Shown: positions 63,968-64,000 of the stretch, in pieces
How positions within the stretch are numbered: the first letter of the stretch is position 1
How the letters are laid out: every line of letters begins with the position of its first letter
Origin: Nonomuraea rubra
GTDB lineage: Bacteria > Actinomycetota > Actinomycetes > Streptosporangiales > Streptosporangiaceae
Assembly (NCBI RefSeq): GCF_014207985.1
Contig: NZ_JACHMI010000001.1
Span: 12,135,001-12,199,000 of the forward strand
Direction: 5' to 3'
DNA length: 64,000 bases
Notes under the pieces: model-generated
Seen by the model: only the letters and a program-made list of their open reading frames with translations
What the model was told of the DNA's origin: nothing
Databases searched by the model: none
Made by a program: the position numbers and the translations under genes

Positions 63968-64000
63968 ATGCTGGCTGACATCGTCGATTACCTCATCTGC
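63968..64000 (+). CDS. start of a gene cut by the window end
   Basis: An ATG opens a frame (MLADIVDYLIC) running off the end, 28 nt after the rho stop. Too little is present to assign a family, and no strong ribosome binding site is visible. Confidence 0.3.
   Translation, partial: MLADIVDYLIC

Overview
The window is very GC-rich, with high third-position GC, many GTG and TTG starts and many ATGA/TTGA stop-start overlaps. It carries AfsR/SARP regulators, SigE-family sigma factors, PPOX and DUF1772 proteins and a type II polyketide synthase (PKS). All of this points to a filamentous actinomycete; a Streptosporangiaceae-like (e.g. Nonomuraea-type) host is my inference. No rRNA, tRNA or CRISPR array was seen.

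Layout. 1-1.1 kb is a lower-GC patch with two unrecognised ORFs and an IS5-family transposase remnant on the minus strand. 1.1-7.2 kb is an accessory run: a divergent MarR regulator and an internally deleted isochorismatase-like gene with a palindromic operator between them, a metallo-hydrolase, a phosphotransferase, an HD-domain protein, and a PadR/DUF1048/ABC-2 exporter operon with a nested-repeat operator.

7.2-26.0 kb is a type II PKS cluster. A plus-strand operon holds a cupin cyclase, KS-alpha, KS-beta/CLF, ACP, a TcmN-like aromatase/cyclase, a DUF1772 protein, an SDR ketoreductase, two ABM monooxygenases, a 37-codon ORF, a fused AccD-AccA, BCCP and biotin carboxylase. A divergent minus-strand operon holds another DUF1772 protein, a PPOX protein, a P450 and an O-methyltransferase. 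A SARP activator, a POT-family transporter, a TcmI-like cyclase plus a methyltransferase, and a flanking FAD monooxygenase complete it. The gene set fits a multicyclic (pentangular-type) aromatic polyketide with on-site malonyl-CoA supply. Both divergent promoter regions (11.83-12.01 kb and 24.42-24.58 kb) carry direct heptamer repeats at 11-bp periodicity ending exactly 8 bp before a -10-like hexamer in each direction, the classic SARP-box layout. This suggests that the cluster's SARP drives four transcripts.

26.0-46.8 kb holds a GT4 glycosyltransferase, a DedA protein, a large AfsR-type regulator, a DHA2 MFS pump, two sigma-factor/membrane-partner modules, RecQ, a WYL regulator, DinB/VOC/YCII proteins, a short AceE with a divergent GntR regulator, and two decayed genes (a Ser/Thr kinase fragment and a GH92 glycosidase remnant). 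46.8-64.0 kb is mostly housekeeping: a ROK regulator divergent from xylA and two sugar-metabolism genes, a cytosolic subtilase, class I lysyl-tRNA synthetase, a P-loop kinase, a GT2 enzyme, a ketopantoate reductase-like protein, an orphan NIT-domain histidine kinase, a 47-residue zinc ribbon protein, and a short Rho factor with a pyrimidine-rich leader.
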